A stretch of 64,000 bases of DNA from Magnetospirillum sp. ME-1 (GCF_002105535.1 NZ_CP015848.1:4477693-4541692), one strand, 5' to 3'; positions 7,920 through 19,952 are shown, counted from the first letter of the stretch. Made by a program: numbers and translations. Notes: generated from the sequence alone by a model not told the origin.

Positions 7920-9125
7920 ATGTCCTACAATGTCGAGATCCCCTACGGCTGCTACTGGTCCACGCCGTTCGCCCGCTGGCAGGGCGCCTACGCCAACCTG
8001 CATTCCATGGAATTCGCCGCCCACGTGGCCAAGGCCGAGCTGGCCAAGCGCCAGATTCCGGCATCCGTGTTCGACGCGGCGGTGATGGGCATCTCGGTGC
8101 CCCAGAAGCACTCGTTCTTCGGCACCCCTTGGGTGACCGCCATGCTGGGCGCCGGACAGGTGGGCGGCCCGACCATTTCCCAGGCCTGCGCCACCGGCGT
8201 GCGCTGCCTGCAGGCGGCGACCCAGGAAGTGAACGACGGCATCGCCGGCGTGTCCCTGGTGCTGACCTGCGACCGCACCTCCAACGGCCCGCACGTGTTC
8301 TATCCCAAGCCCGCCGCCCCCGGCGGCACCGGCGACGCCGAGAACTGGGTGATGGACAATTTCGGCTATGATCCCGTCACCACCAAGTCCATGCTGGTCA
8401 CCGCCGAGAACACCGCCAGGGAATTCGGCCTCAACACCGCCGAGCAGCACGAGCTGGTGCTCTATCGCCAGGAGCAGTACAAGGCCGCCCTGGCCGATGA
8501 CAGCGCCTTCCTCAAGCGCTTCATGACCCTGCCCTTCGACGTGCCCGCCCCCAATTTCAAGAAGAATGTCGCCACCCTGTCGGGCGACGAGGGCCTCAGC
8601 GTCTCGACGCCTGAGGGCCTTGCCAAGCTGAAGCCGGTGCTGCCCGACGGCACCATCACCTTCGGCTGCCAGACCCACCCGGCCGACGGCAACGCCGCCA
8701 TCATCGTCGCCAATCCCGACCGGGCGCGCGAGCTGTCGCGGAACAAGGCCATCCGGGTCCGTGTGCTCGGCTTCGGCCAGAAGCGGGTCGAGCCCGCCTA
8801 CATGCCCAAGGCCCCGGCCCCCGCTGCCCAGATGGCTCTGAAGCAGGCCGGCATCAGCCTGTCGCAGGTCAGTGTCATCAAGCTGCACAACCCCTTCACC
8901 GCCAACGATTTCGCCTTCGCCCGCGCGCTGGAGATCGACGTGAAGAGCTTCAACAATTTCGGTTCGTCCCTGCTGTGGGGCCATCCCCAGTCGCCCATGG
9001 GCACGCGCGGCATCATCGAGGTGATCGAGGAGCTGGCCTTGAAGGGCGGCGGCTACGGCCTGTTCTCCGGCTGCGCCGCCGGTGATTCCGCCATGGCCGT
9101 GGTCCTCCAGGTCACCGACGCCTGA
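7920..9125 (+). CDS. Thiolase-family acyl-CoA acyltransferase, atypical
   Basis: A 401-residue thiolase-fold protein starting at the ATG at 7920. The nucleophile loop is intact (QACATGVRC, near residue 90). The conserved His region reads KLHNPFTANDF instead of the usual HEAFA, and the C-terminal catalytic Cys region reads FSGCAAGDSAMAV instead of CGGGG. It is therefore related to, but distinct from, classical acetyl-CoA acetyltransferases. The reaction inferred is thiolytic cleavage of a 3-oxoacyl-CoA or the reverse condensation. It is 42 bp upstream of a hydratase/dehydrogenase fusion, with which it forms a beta-oxidation-like pair, and is probably under the upstream MarR protein. Confidence 0.83.
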   Translation: MSYNVEIPYGCYWSTPFARWQGAYANLHSMEFAAHVAKAELAKRQIPASVFDAAVMGISVPQKHSFFGTPWVTAMLGAGQVGGPTISQACATGVRCLQAATQEVNDGIAGVSLVLTCDRTSNGPHVFYPKPAAPGGTGDAENWVMDNFGYDPVTTKSMLVTAENTAREFGLNTAEQHELVLYRQEQYKAALADDSAFLKRFMTLPFDVPAPNFKKNVATLSGDEGLSVSTPEGLAKLKPVLPDGTITFGCQTHPADGNAAIIVANPDRARELSRNKAIRVRVLGFGQKRVEPAYMPKAPAPAAQMALKQAGISLSQVSVIKLHNPFTANDFAFARALEIDVKSFNNFGSSLLWGHPQSPMGTRGIIEVIEELALKGGGYGLFSGCAAGDSAMAVVLQVTDA

Positions 9126-9167
9126 TTTCGAACGAAACGAACCGAATTCATCCAAGGAACCGACATC

Positions 9168-11273
<2,106 letters not shown>

Positions 11274-11296
11274 TTCATCCTCCCGGATGATCACTG

Positions 11297-11332
11297 GGAC
11301 CCGCCGGCTTCTAGGCCGCGGGTCCTTTTTTT
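11297..11332 (+). terminator. Rho-independent terminator of the thiolase/hydratase operon
   Basis: GGACCCGC at 11297-11304 pairs with GCGGGTCC at 11318-11325 and is followed by seven T residues. Confidence 0.9.
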
Positions 11333-11344
11333 GACTGTCGGACA

Positions 11345-11373
11345 TAAAAAACTCCCCGCCGAAGCGGGGAGTT
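11345..11373 (-). terminator. Rho-independent terminator of the pad operon
   Basis: AACTCCCCGC (11350-11359) pairs with GCGGGGAGTT (11364-11373). On the minus strand the stem is followed by a run of T residues (complement of 11345-11350), just after the padI stop. Confidence 0.88.
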
Positions 11374-11378
11374 GAATG

Positions 11379-12788
11379 TCAGTTCCGGGCGATTTCTCGC
11401 CGTGCGGACTGGGTAGGTTCGGCTCCGACCGGGGTGGAGGATCCGGTCGGAGCCCTGTGCGCCGCAAGCGGCGGAGGGGACTCCGCCGCCATCAGTTTGA
11501 GCAGCGCAACCTGCTCGTCCACCTTGGCCTGGATGTGGGCGAGCTGGTCTTGGGACAGATGACGGTACTTGCCGATCATCTTGACGTATTCGGCGACCGG
11601 ATAGGCGTTATCCGGCGAATGGGTGAAGCGCAGGCCCGTGGAATTGGTGTATTCCCACAAGGGATTGAAGTTGCTGTCCACGCTCATGCGGCAGGCTTCG
11701 ATCACCTTGGACGAGGGAACACGCCAGCCGGTGGGGCACGGCGAGTAGATGTGAAGGTAGGAGAAGCCCTCGAACGACGCCTCGACGGCGCGGTCCAGCT
11801 TCTCGTAGAGGTCTTCCATGTAGCCGGTGGACGCCGTCGCCACATAACGGCACTTGTGGGCCGTCATGATCAGCGGCAGGTTCTTGGCGTCCTGGGTCTT
11901 GCCCTTCATGTGCTCGCCCACCGGGGTGGTCGAGGTCCACGAGCCGTAGGGCGTGGTGCCGGACCGCTGCATGCCGGTGTTCATGTAGCCTTCGTTGTCG
12001 ACGCAGACATACAGAACCTTCTCGCCGCGCTCGGCGGCGCCCGACACGGCGTGGAAGCCGCAATCGGACGTGCCGCCGTCACCGGCCAGCGCCATCACCA
12101 CGATGTCCTTGCGCCCGATGCGGTCGTAATAGCGGCGGATGCCCGCCAGCATGGAGGCGGTGTTGGTGAGCAAGGGATGGAACACCGGAACCTTGGTGCC
12201 GGTCTTGCCGTTATAGCCCACCGAGCCCATACCGGGAATGCAGCCCGGCGGGGTGGCCAGCACCGAGTTGCGGCCGATCTTGCGCATGGCGTGGCGCATG
12301 ATCAGTTCGGAATTGCAGCCCTGGCACCCCGACAGGCCGGGGACGAACAGGTCTTCCTTGTCGCCATACTGATTGAAGATGGTTCCCGCCTTGCGGTACT
12401 CCAGCGCGCCCGTGGGGCAGACCTTGACACAGGCCGGGTCGCCGTCGCACTGGTCGCACTTGGCGACGCGGGCCACCGTCTCGTCCACCGCGATGCCGCC
12501 ATAGGCGCAGCCCGCCGTGCACAGCAGACAATCCACGCACTTGGACGCATCCCAGCCGACGACGCCGTTGCCGCCGTCCTTGTCCAGGGCGCCCGAGGGG
12601 CAGACCTGGACGCATTTGGGATCGCCGCACTGGCGGCAGATGGCGGTCTCGAAGGTGCCGGCCTTGGCGCCGGGCACGATGGAGATGCGAGAGGCGCCCT
12701 GCTTGGCCGTGGAACAGGCCGTCATGCAGTCGCCGCAGCCGTCGCAGAGCGAGGCCTTGAAGCTGATGCTGTCGAATGCCGCGCCCAT
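11379..12788 (-). CDS. padI: Phenylglyoxylate:acceptor oxidoreductase, TPP-binding beta subunit with fused ferredoxin domain (PadI-like)
   Basis: A 469-residue protein from the ATG at 12788, behind GAGGTAAGG. Residues 1-155 carry four cysteine clusters of ferredoxin type (CDGCGDCMTAC, CRQCGDPKC, CVDCLLCTAGC, CDQCDGDPAC). Residues about 165-400 form the TPP-binding domain of 2-oxoacid:ferredoxin oxidoreductases (CQGCNSE, GDGGTSDCG, DNEGYMNTGMQ). The Pro/Ala-rich C-terminal tail is probably disordered. Order and subunit sizes of the five-gene operon match Azoarcus phenylglyoxylate:NAD+ oxidoreductase, which oxidatively decarboxylates phenylglyoxylate to benzoyl-CoA. A different 2-oxoacid (pyruvate, indolepyruvate) is less likely given the PadH-type subunit next to it, but is not excluded. 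Confidence 0.78.
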   Translation of the reverse strand: MGAAFDSISFKASLCDGCGDCMTACSTAKQGASRISIVPGAKAGTFETAICRQCGDPKCVQVCPSGALDKDGGNGVVGWDASKCVDCLLCTAGCAYGGIAVDETVARVAKCDQCDGDPACVKVCPTGALEYRKAGTIFNQYGDKEDLFVPGLSGCQGCNSELIMRHAMRKIGRNSVLATPPGCIPGMGSVGYNGKTGTKVPVFHPLLTNTASMLAGIRRYYDRIGRKDIVVMALAGDGGTSDCGFHAVSGAAERGEKVLYVCVDNEGYMNTGMQRSGTTPYGSWTSTTPVGEHMKGKTQDAKNLPLIMTAHKCRYVATASTGYMEDLYEKLDRAVEASFEGFSYLHIYSPCPTGWRVPSSKVIEACRMSVDSNFNPLWEYTNSTGLRFTHSPDNAYPVAEYVKMIGKYRHLSQDQLAHIQAKVDEQVALLKLMAAESPPPLAAHRAPTGSSTPVGAEPTQSARREIARN

Positions 12789-12790
12789 CC

Positions 12791-14026
12791 TTACCTCCAC
12801 TGCTCGCTCATCAGGCGACGGCCGGTTTCCACCGGACGGGCCAGGAAGGCGTCCTTGCACGCGCCCAAATCCACCCGCCGGCGGATCAGTTCACCCATGA
12901 TGCCCACGTCGAAGGGCTCGTCCACGCTGGCATAGCCCACCAGCCGGTTGTCCTCGAGCACCAGCCGGCGATAGGCGCTGCCATCGCTCTCCACCGCCTC
13001 GACACCGTCGGTGGCGGCGGCGCGGCCGATGGACAGCGCCACCCGGCCGAAGAAGCGGTAGGTGTTGACCGGCAGCCCGCCGGCGTAATCCTTGCGGTAG
13101 GAATCCCCGGCCATGCCCTGGCCGGCGATCTTGCCCTGCTCCACCGCCGTCGGGATGATGCCGATCAGCGCCGGCTTGCCGGTATGGAAGTCGGTGGCCT
13201 GGGCCACGTCGCCCGCCGCCCAGATGCCGTCGATATTGGTGCGCATGGCCTCGTCCACCAGGACGCCCTTGTCCACCGTGACGCCCGAGCCTTCCAGCCA
13301 GTCGGTCACGGGGCGCACGCCGGTGGCGACCAGCAGCAGATCGGCTTCAAGCGTCCCGCCGTCGTCGACGGTCACCTTGCCCGGCGCCACCTCGGTGACC
13401 CGGCGGCCGAGCTTCAGCTCCACGCCGTGCTTGGTGAAGGCCTCTTCGATGCGGGTGCTGGCCTTGGCGTCGAAATAGCCGGGCAGGACGTGGTCCTGCA
13501 TCTCCACCACCGTCACCTTGAGGCCGGCTTCGGCCAGGTTTTCGGCGGCGTGCAGACCCACCAGCCCGGCGCCCAGCACCACGGCCGACTTGGCCGAACC
13601 CATGGCGGAGCGCAGGCCCTCGGCGTCGGCCAGGGTGCGCAGCACGTGATAGCGCACAGAGTCCAGCCCCTTGACCGGGGGAATGGCCGGCGCCGCGCCG
13701 GTGGCGATCAGCAGGGTCTGGTAGCGCCAGACCTCGCCGCTCTCCAGGCTGACCGCCTTGGTCTTGGAATCCAGCGACACCACGCGGGCGTTGGGCACAT
13801 AGGTGCAGGCGTTGGCCTCGAAGAAGCTCTGGTCGCGCAGCAGCACCTTGTCCGGGGCCGAGCGCCCCGACACCACATAGGGCAGGATGGTCGGCGAATA
13901 GGGCAGCCGCTGATCGCGGGTCAGCATGGCCATGGAGCCGTCGGGATCCACCAGACGGATGGCGCGCAGGGCTTCCAGCGCCGCATGGCTGGAGCCGACG
14001 AGAAGGTATTTGGCCTCGGGCATCAT
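12791..14026 (-). CDS. padH: FAD/NAD oxidoreductase subunit of the phenylglyoxylate oxidoreductase (PadH-like)
   Basis: A 411-residue pyridine nucleotide-disulfide oxidoreductase-class flavoprotein. Tandem ATGs lie at 14026 and 14023; the GAGG site fits 14023 slightly better. The FAD Rossmann segment is KYLLVGSSHAALEALRA, the NAD segment is AVVLGAGLVGLHAAENL, and the second FAD motif is IDGIWAAGDVA. No redox-active CxxxxC pair is present, as in nitrite-reductase/ferredoxin-reductase-like members. Inferred role: passing electrons from the ferredoxin clusters of the 2-oxoacid oxidoreductase to NAD+. Its position between the alpha and beta subunit genes is diagnostic of the pad arrangement. Confidence 0.78.
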   Translation of the reverse strand: MMPEAKYLLVGSSHAALEALRAIRLVDPDGSMAMLTRDQRLPYSPTILPYVVSGRSAPDKVLLRDQSFFEANACTYVPNARVVSLDSKTKAVSLESGEVWRYQTLLIATGAAPAIPPVKGLDSVRYHVLRTLADAEGLRSAMGSAKSAVVLGAGLVGLHAAENLAEAGLKVTVVEMQDHVLPGYFDAKASTRIEEAFTKHGVELKLGRRVTEVAPGKVTVDDGGTLEADLLLVATGVRPVTDWLEGSGVTVDKGVLVDEAMRTNIDGIWAAGDVAQATDFHTGKPALIGIIPTAVEQGKIAGQGMAGDSYRKDYAGGLPVNTYRFFGRVALSIGRAAATDGVEAVESDGSAYRRLVLEDNRLVGYASVDEPFDVGIMGELIRRRVDLGACKDAFLARPVETGRRLMSEQWR

Positions 14027-14031
14027 CGACC

Positions 14032-15258
14032 TCAATCGTTCTCGTTCAGCCACACGGGACCGGCGGCGGCTTCGCCCCCGGCCAGACGGAAGGTGCGCCG
14101 CACCACTTGGGCGAAGTGCTCGACGGTGATGTCGGCCCCGGCCAGTCCGCCGATGAAGCTCATCATGGGGATGCGGGCGGTCTGGTGGGCATAGAGCGCC
14201 GCCAGCACCTCCTGGAAGGCCGGGCCGCAGTTCCAGCCGAAATTGACCGAGCGGTCCACCACGCCGATGGCCTTGACCTTGGAAAGGGCCTGGGCAATGC
14301 GAGCGGCGGGGAACGGGCGGAAGGTCTTGATCTTGACCAGACCGACCTTCTTGCCGTCGGCCCGCGCCTCGTCGACCGCATCCTTGGCGGCGCCGGTCAT
14401 GGAACCGATGGTGACCAGCGCCACCTCGGCGTCCTCCATGCGGTATTCCTCGATCAGCGGCGACCAGTAGCGCCCCGTACGCTTGCCCCAATCGGCATGG
14501 GCGTCCTCGATCACCTGCAGCGCGGTCTGCATGCCTGAGCACAGGCCCTTCCTGTACTTGACGAACATGGAAGGCCCGACGCCGCCGGCGCCCCCCGTGA
14601 GCGGGTCCACCGCCATGGGGCGCTCGGGGTCCAGGCAGGCGTGCCAGTTGACCTGCTTCTCGCCCAGGAAGGCGTCGACCACCGACTGCTCGGGCAATTC
14701 CACCCGCGCCACGCCATAGGACAGGTAATTGCCGTCATGGTTGACGTTGACCGGCAGCATCACGTCGGGATGCTCGGCCACCTTGTAGGCGATGGGGATG
14801 GTATCGAGGATTTCCTGCTGGGTCTCGCAGTACATGTGGATCCAGCCCACCTCCTTCACCGTCATGGCGTCCTGCTGGCCGCCCCACACACAGGTGGGCG
14901 ACACGGCGTCGCGGGTGACCAGCGACACCACCATGGGCAGGCGCAGGCCCGGCGTGCGGAAATAGGGCTCGAACATGAAGGCCAACCCTTGCGCCGACGT
15001 GGCGGAATAGGTCCGGGCCCCGGCCAGCACCGCGCCGTGCAGCACCGACAGCACGGTGTGCTCGCCCTCCACGTCCATCAGATCGGCGTCCATGCGGCCG
15101 TCGGCGATGAACTGGGCCAGATACTCCACCAGCGAGCTTTGCGGCGTGATGGGATAGACGGCCACCATGTCGGGACGCGACAGGCAGGCGCCCCAGGCCG
15201 CCGCCTCGTTGCCGTCGCAGACGATGACCTTACCGGTCGGAGCGGTGATCTCGTTCAT
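14032..15258 (-). CDS. padG: 2-oxoacid:acceptor oxidoreductase alpha subunit (PadG-like)
   Basis: A 408-residue protein. The ATG at 15258 lies six bases after GGAGGG and is preferred over an in-frame TTG at 15264 that overlaps the previous stop. It is the pyrimidine-binding alpha subunit: AVYPITPQSS near residue 40 is the family signature, and VEGEHTVLSVLHGA and SAQGLAFM are the usual TPP-interface segments. Domain II (about 280-400) includes TIGSMTGAAKDAV and GVVDRSVNFG. It partners the beta subunit PadI to decarboxylate a 2-oxoacid with CoA. It lies in the operon padE-padF-padG-padH-padI with gaps of only a few bases. Confidence 0.82.
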   Translation of the reverse strand: MNEITAPTGKVIVCDGNEAAAWGACLSRPDMVAVYPITPQSSLVEYLAQFIADGRMDADLMDVEGEHTVLSVLHGAVLAGARTYSATSAQGLAFMFEPYFRTPGLRLPMVVSLVTRDAVSPTCVWGGQQDAMTVKEVGWIHMYCETQQEILDTIPIAYKVAEHPDVMLPVNVNHDGNYLSYGVARVELPEQSVVDAFLGEKQVNWHACLDPERPMAVDPLTGGAGGVGPSMFVKYRKGLCSGMQTALQVIEDAHADWGKRTGRYWSPLIEEYRMEDAEVALVTIGSMTGAAKDAVDEARADGKKVGLVKIKTFRPFPAARIAQALSKVKAIGVVDRSVNFGWNCGPAFQEVLAALYAHQTARIPMMSFIGGLAGADITVEHFAQVVRRTFRLAGGEAAAGPVWLNEND

Positions 15259-15260
15259 GC

Positions 15261-15530
15261 TCAACCCTCCGCCTCTTCAACCATCTTGATGGCGCCATGC
15301 GGGCATTCCTCGGCGCAGATGCCGCAGCCCTTGCAGTAGTCGTAGTTGAAGTCGAACCACGCCGCCTTCTCGACCACGCACTGCACCGGACAGTACAGCC
15401 AGCAGGTGGCGCACTTGACGCAGCGGTCGCGATCGACGATGGGGCGCAGCGCCCGCCAGTCGCCGGTGAGCATGGTGGTGTACTCGGTGGCGATGGGGCA
15501 CATATTGTCGGGAACATTTCTGAGGCTCAT
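15261..15530 (-). CDS. padF: Ferredoxin-type delta subunit of 2-oxoacid oxidoreductase (PadF-like)
   Basis: An 89-residue protein with two [4Fe-4S] motifs, CVKCATCWLYCP and CKGCGICAEECP, typical of the delta subunit of pyruvate/2-oxoacid oxidoreductases. It overlaps the end of padE by four bases and is immediately followed by padG, so translation is coupled. It carries electrons between the TPP-containing subunits and the flavoprotein. Confidence 0.85.
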   Translation of the reverse strand: MSLRNVPDNMCPIATEYTTMLTGDWRALRPIVDRDRCVKCATCWLYCPVQCVVEKAAWFDFNYDYCKGCGICAEECPHGAIKMVEEAEG

Positions 15531-16099
15531 GCCGCCTTCTCCTTGCCGAGATCCAGCACGACGGTCTCGGCATAGCCGCGCCGCACCGCCTCGATGTTCT
15601 GCTTCAGGCCGGCGTCGCGGAAATGGGCCTCTTCCAGCGCCTTTTCCAGCGATTCCACGCTCACCAGACCGGTAGCCTTGGCGAAGGAGCCCAGCATGAT
15701 GGTGTTGGTGATCTGGCGCTTGAAGATGTCCATGGCGATGGGAATGGCGTTGCAGGTGGCCACCCGGCTGACCATGGAAGGCACCTCGATGTCGCCCGGC
15801 GCCTTGGACGTGGCCATGATCAGCGTTCCGCCCTTGGGCATGCCGGCGAACACGTCCACCGCGCGGGCCACGGTGGGATCGATCACCACGACGATATTGG
15901 GGGTGTAGATATTCGTGACACGGCGGATCTCCGTATCGGAGAGCCGGAGAAACGCCACCACCGGCGCGCCGCGGCGTTCGAAGCCGAAGGCGGGAATGGC
16001 CATGACGTGTCGCCCTTCCTCCACCAGAGCGGCGGCCAGAATGGCGGAAGCCAAGACGGCACCTTGTCCGCCACGGCCATGAAGACGCACTTCATGCAT
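15527..16099 (-). CDS. padE: 2-oxoacid oxidoreductase gamma subunit (PadE-like)
   Basis: A 190-residue gamma subunit, first gene of the operon. It starts MHEVRLHGRGGQGAV, the glycine-rich N-terminus characteristic of the family, and keeps the segment FGFERRGAPVVAFLR. The ATG at 16099 has GGGAGG upstream. The subunit binds CoA in the homologous pyruvate:ferredoxin oxidoreductases. The subunit set here corresponds to the 50, 48, 43, 24 and 12 kDa polypeptides of the Azoarcus enzyme. Confidence 0.83.
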   Translation of the reverse strand: MHEVRLHGRGGQGAVLASAILAAALVEEGRHVMAIPAFGFERRGAPVVAFLRLSDTEIRRVTNIYTPNIVVVIDPTVARAVDVFAGMPKGGTLIMATSKAPGDIEVPSMVSRVATCNAIPIAMDIFKRQITNTIMLGSFAKATGLVSVESLEKALEEAHFRDAGLKQNIEAVRRGYAETVVLDLGKEKAA

Positions 16100-16216
16100 G
16101 GTTTCCCGATCCTCCCGTAGACCTCTAAGCCGTTACCGGCACTTGACGGCCGGTTAATTCGGTATTTCATTACCTATTACAGATTTCCATCGCTAAAAGC
16201 AAGTTTCGTATCACGT

Positions 16217-16289
16217 TGCATTGCGGAATCCGCATGGGGGATTTTTGCCCCGCCACCGCACGATTTTGCTGGATTTTGCAGTGCGGAAT
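16217..16289. promoter_or_regulatory. Repeated TGCGGAAT element upstream of padE
   Basis: TGCGGAATCCGCA at 16222-16234 is a perfect 13-base palindrome. A second, near-identical half (TGCAGTGCGGAAT, compare TGCATTGCGGAAT at 16217) ends at 16289, about 60 bp away. Both lie between the divergent padE and the small gene at 16361. I infer a regulator-binding region controlling one or both; the regulator is not identified. Confidence 0.45.
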
Positions 16290-16360
16290 GGGGTAGCTAC
16301 TCCTTCAGGATAGTATAATACCTCCTTAGGGTAGGCAAATTTACGTAGAGGGCTGTAATC

Positions 16361-16525
16361 ATGTATGATTCCACCATGGCTTCGAACGACACCAATGCGC
16401 GCAACTGGATCGCGCTGGGCATCGTCGGCCTGACCGCCCTGGCCATCACGGTGCTGTTCTCGCCGGCCGTCGGCCTCTACGATCTCGGCCCGGCGCAAAA
16501 GCAAATCGCCGCCAGCGGACGCTGA
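16361..16525 (+). CDS. Small single-span membrane protein, 54 aa
   Basis: An open frame with ATG at 16361 and an AGAGGG site 9 bp upstream. An internal ATG at 16376 gives 49 residues. The product has a short polar N-terminus, one hydrophobic helix (WIALGIVGLTALAITVLF) and a short polar tail rich in Ala and Gln. GC-rich codon use like its neighbours argues that it is real. It sits alone between the divergent pad operon and the end of the liv operon. Function unknown; small membrane proteins of this kind often modulate transporters or respiratory complexes. Confidence 0.55.
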   Translation: MYDSTMASNDTNARNWIALGIVGLTALAITVLFSPAVGLYDLGPAQKQIAASGR

Positions 16526-16565
16526 CGGCGATCGGTTTGCCTTCAAGCCTTAAGGCGGGGCGGCG

Positions 16566-17281
16566 TCACAGCCCCAGATAGGCTTCCTTCACCTTATCGT
16601 CATTGAGCAGGCGCGAGCCCTGGTCGGTCAGGACCACCGAGCCGGTCTCCAGCACATAGCCGCGGTCGGCGATGGCCAGGGCGGCATAGGCGTTCTGCTC
16701 CACCAGGAAGATGGTGGTTCCCTGATCCTTCAGCGCCTGGATGGTGCGGAAGATTTCCGCCACCAGCAGCGGCGCTAGGCCCATGGACGGCTCGTCGAGC
16801 AGCAGCACGCGGGGATTGGCCATCAGCGCCCGGGCGATGGCCAGCATCTGCTGCTGGCCGCCCGACAGGGTACCGGCCGGCAGTTCCCGCTTCTTGTGCA
16901 GAATGGGGAACATCTCGTACATGCGGTCCATGTCCGCCTTGACGTCCGGGCCCTGGCGGCGATAGGCGCCCAGGCGCAGATTGTCCTCCACCGACATGGG
17001 GCCGAACACCTGGCGGCCTTCGGGCGACTGGCAGATGCCGAGGCCCACCCGCTTTTCAGGCGCCATCCTGGTGATGTCCTGGCCGGCGAACTTGATGGTT
17101 CCGCCGGTCACGCTCTGGACGCCCGAGATGCAGCGCAAGAGGGTGGTCTTGCCGGCGCCGTTGGCGCCCACCAGGGCGACCAGCTCACCCTCGGCCACCT
17201 GGACGTCGATGCCCTTCAGCGCCTGGATGCGGCCGTAATGGCTGGTGAGATTGGAGATTTCGAGCAGCATTCCCATGTTCA

Positions 17282-17282
<1 letters not shown>
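16566..17282 (-). CDS. livF: High-affinity branched-chain amino acid/aromatic acid ABC transporter ATPase
   Basis: A 238-residue ABC ATPase of the LivF type. Walker A is GANGAGKTT, the signature is LSGGQQQ, Walker B is VLLLDEPSMG and the switch His region is VEQNAYAAL. The ATG at 17282 overlaps the livG stop as ATGA. It energises import together with LivG. The five genes livK-H-M-G-F are in the canonical order on the minus strand, next to the aromatic 2-oxoacid oxidoreductase. LivFGHMK-type systems also import phenyl-carboxylates in other Rhodospirillales and Betaproteobacteria. Confidence 0.92.
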
Positions 17283-18039
<757 letters not shown>

Positions 18040-18043
<4 letters not shown>

Positions 18044-18987
18044 GACGCGGCCCTCCTGCTCTTCAGCATGATCAGCAGGCTGGGCAGCAGGCCCTTGGGC
18101 ATGAAGATCATGGTGCCCATCATGATGACGCCCAGGATCATCGCCTCGTACTGCTCGACCACGGCCAGCAGCTGCGGCAGCAGGGTGAGGATCACCGCGC
18201 CGACCACCGCGCCGTACACCGACGCCATGCCGCCCAGCACCACCATGGTCACGAAGTGGACCGAGCCGAAGAAGCTGCCGATGTCGGGGGTGATGAAGCC
18301 GTTCTTGTGGGCGAACAGCGAGCCGACCACCGAGGCGAACACCGCCGAGACCACGAAGACCAGGACCTTGTAGCTGGAGGTGTCGACGCCGACCACCTCG
18401 GCCCCCACCTCCGAGCCGTGGACGGCGCGCAGCGCCCGGCCCACCGGCGATTCGATCAGGTTCAAGGACAGCCACACCGCGAAGATCAGCAGCACGCCGG
18501 TCACCCAGTACCACATCTGGTCGCCCTTGATGGTGAAGCCCAGCATCTTGAAATTGCCCAGGCTCATGCCGTCGGGGCCGCCGGTGATGCCGGCCTCGGT
18601 CTTCAGGACGATGTGGATGATGATGCCGATGCCCAGCGTCGCCATGGCCAGGTAATGGCCCTTGAGCTTGAGAATGGGACGCGCCACCACGAAGGCCAGA
18701 ATGCCGACCACCGCCGCCGACAGCACCAGCGCGCCGATGGCCGGCACGCCGTACTTCTCGGTCAGGATGCCCGAGCCATAGGCGCCCAGCGCGAAGAAGC
18801 CCGCATGCCCCAGGCTGATCTGCCCGGCATAGCCGATCAGCAGGTTCAGCCCGACGCAGACGATGGCGTTGAACATGGCGTTAACGCCGACGTCATAGAA
18901 ATAGCTGTTTGAGAACCCGACGGGGGCGACGGTGACGATGATCGCCAGTACCGCCAGCCCACCGGTTCGCGCTGTCATGAGATTCAT
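18040..18987 (-). CDS. livM: Branched-chain amino acid-type ABC transporter permease
   Basis: A 315-residue inner-membrane permease with 8-10 hydrophobic segments. The family landmark GYAGQISLGHAGFFALGAY is present near residue 55, and the ATPase-contact loop LIESPVGRALRAVHGSEVGAEVVGVD near residue 205 couples it to LivF/G. The start could be 18987 (MNLM) or 18978 (MTAR). Confidence 0.92.
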
Positions 18988-18991
18988 GGCG

Positions 18992-19867
18992 TCACACCCG
19001 ATCCGTGCCGCGCTTGCCGAACAGGCCGCTGGGCATGAAGAACAGAACGAAGAGAATGATGATGAAGGCGATGGCGTCCTTGTAGGCCGACGACAGGTAG
19101 CCCGAAGCCATGGCCTCGGCGATGCCGACGATCAGGCCGCCGACGATGGCGCCCGTGCCGTTGCCCAGGCCGCCCAGCACCGCCGCCGAGAAGCCCTTGA
19201 GCCCCAGCATGATGCCCGCCTCGTAATTGGTGAAGGTGATGGGGGTGACCACGATGCCGCCCACCGCGCCCAGGAGGGCCGACAGGGCGAAGCTGGCCAG
19301 CAGCACCTTCTTCACCGCCACGCCCACCAGCTGGGCGGCCAGGCGGTTGTGGGAGGTGCCCAGCATGGCCTTGCCGAACATGGTGCGGTTGAAGAAGTAC
19401 CACAGCCCCGCGATGGCAACGGCCGAGATGCCGAACACCCACAGGCTCTGCGGCATCAGGGTGGCGCCCAGCACGGCGATGGGCGTCTCGCCCGAGAAGG
19501 CCGGCAGGGAGTGGAATTCCTTGTCCCAGATGATCTGGGCGGCGCCGCGCAGGAAGATGGACGCGCCGATGGTGATGATGATGATGGTGACAACGTCGGC
19601 GTTGCGCGCCGGTTCGACCGCAAATTTCTCCATGGCGACGCCCACCAGCATGGACGCGACCATGGCCAGCGGGATGGCCAGATAGATCGGCACGCCGGCA
19701 GCCACCATGGTGGCCGTCGCCATGCCGCCGATCATGATGAACTCGCCCTGGGCGAAATTGATCACGTGGCTGGCGTTGTAGATGATGGCGAATCCGAGGC
19801 CGGCCAGCGCGTAGATGGCGCCCGACGTCAACCCGGAAAACAGATACTGCAGAAATGCGGCGAACAT
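18992..19867 (-). CDS. livH: Branched-chain amino acid-type ABC transporter permease
   Basis: A 291-residue permease. The first segment reads LFSGLTSGAIYALAGLGFAIIY, followed by NFAQGEFIMIGG, both standard for LivH. The cytoplasmic coupling loop MFGKAMLGTSHNRLAAQLVGV is near residue 170. It lies between livK and livM with a gap of four bases to livM. Confidence 0.92.
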   Translation of the reverse strand: MFAAFLQYLFSGLTSGAIYALAGLGFAIIYNASHVINFAQGEFIMIGGMATATMVAAGVPIYLAIPLAMVASMLVGVAMEKFAVEPARNADVVTIIIITIGASIFLRGAAQIIWDKEFHSLPAFSGETPIAVLGATLMPQSLWVFGISAVAIAGLWYFFNRTMFGKAMLGTSHNRLAAQLVGVAVKKVLLASFALSALLGAVGGIVVTPITFTNYEAGIMLGLKGFSAAVLGGLGNGTGAIVGGLIVGIAEAMASGYLSSAYKDAIAFIIILFVLFFMPSGLFGKRGTDRV

Positions 19868-19905
19868 GCTTCCCCAACTCCCTTGGGCAGGGGTCGTCCG
19901 ATGGC

Positions 19906-19931
19906 CCGCCTTTCCCCGAAAGGAAAGGCGG
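19906..19931 (-). terminator. Intercistronic hairpin between livK and livH
   Basis: A 10-bp perfect stem (19906-19915 with 19922-19931) and a 6-base loop without a U tract. Such hairpins after binding-protein genes usually stabilise the upstream mRNA or attenuate the permease genes, so the binding protein is made in excess. Confidence 0.6.
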
Positions 19932-19952
19932 AACCTCCGGCAAACCGTCGGA

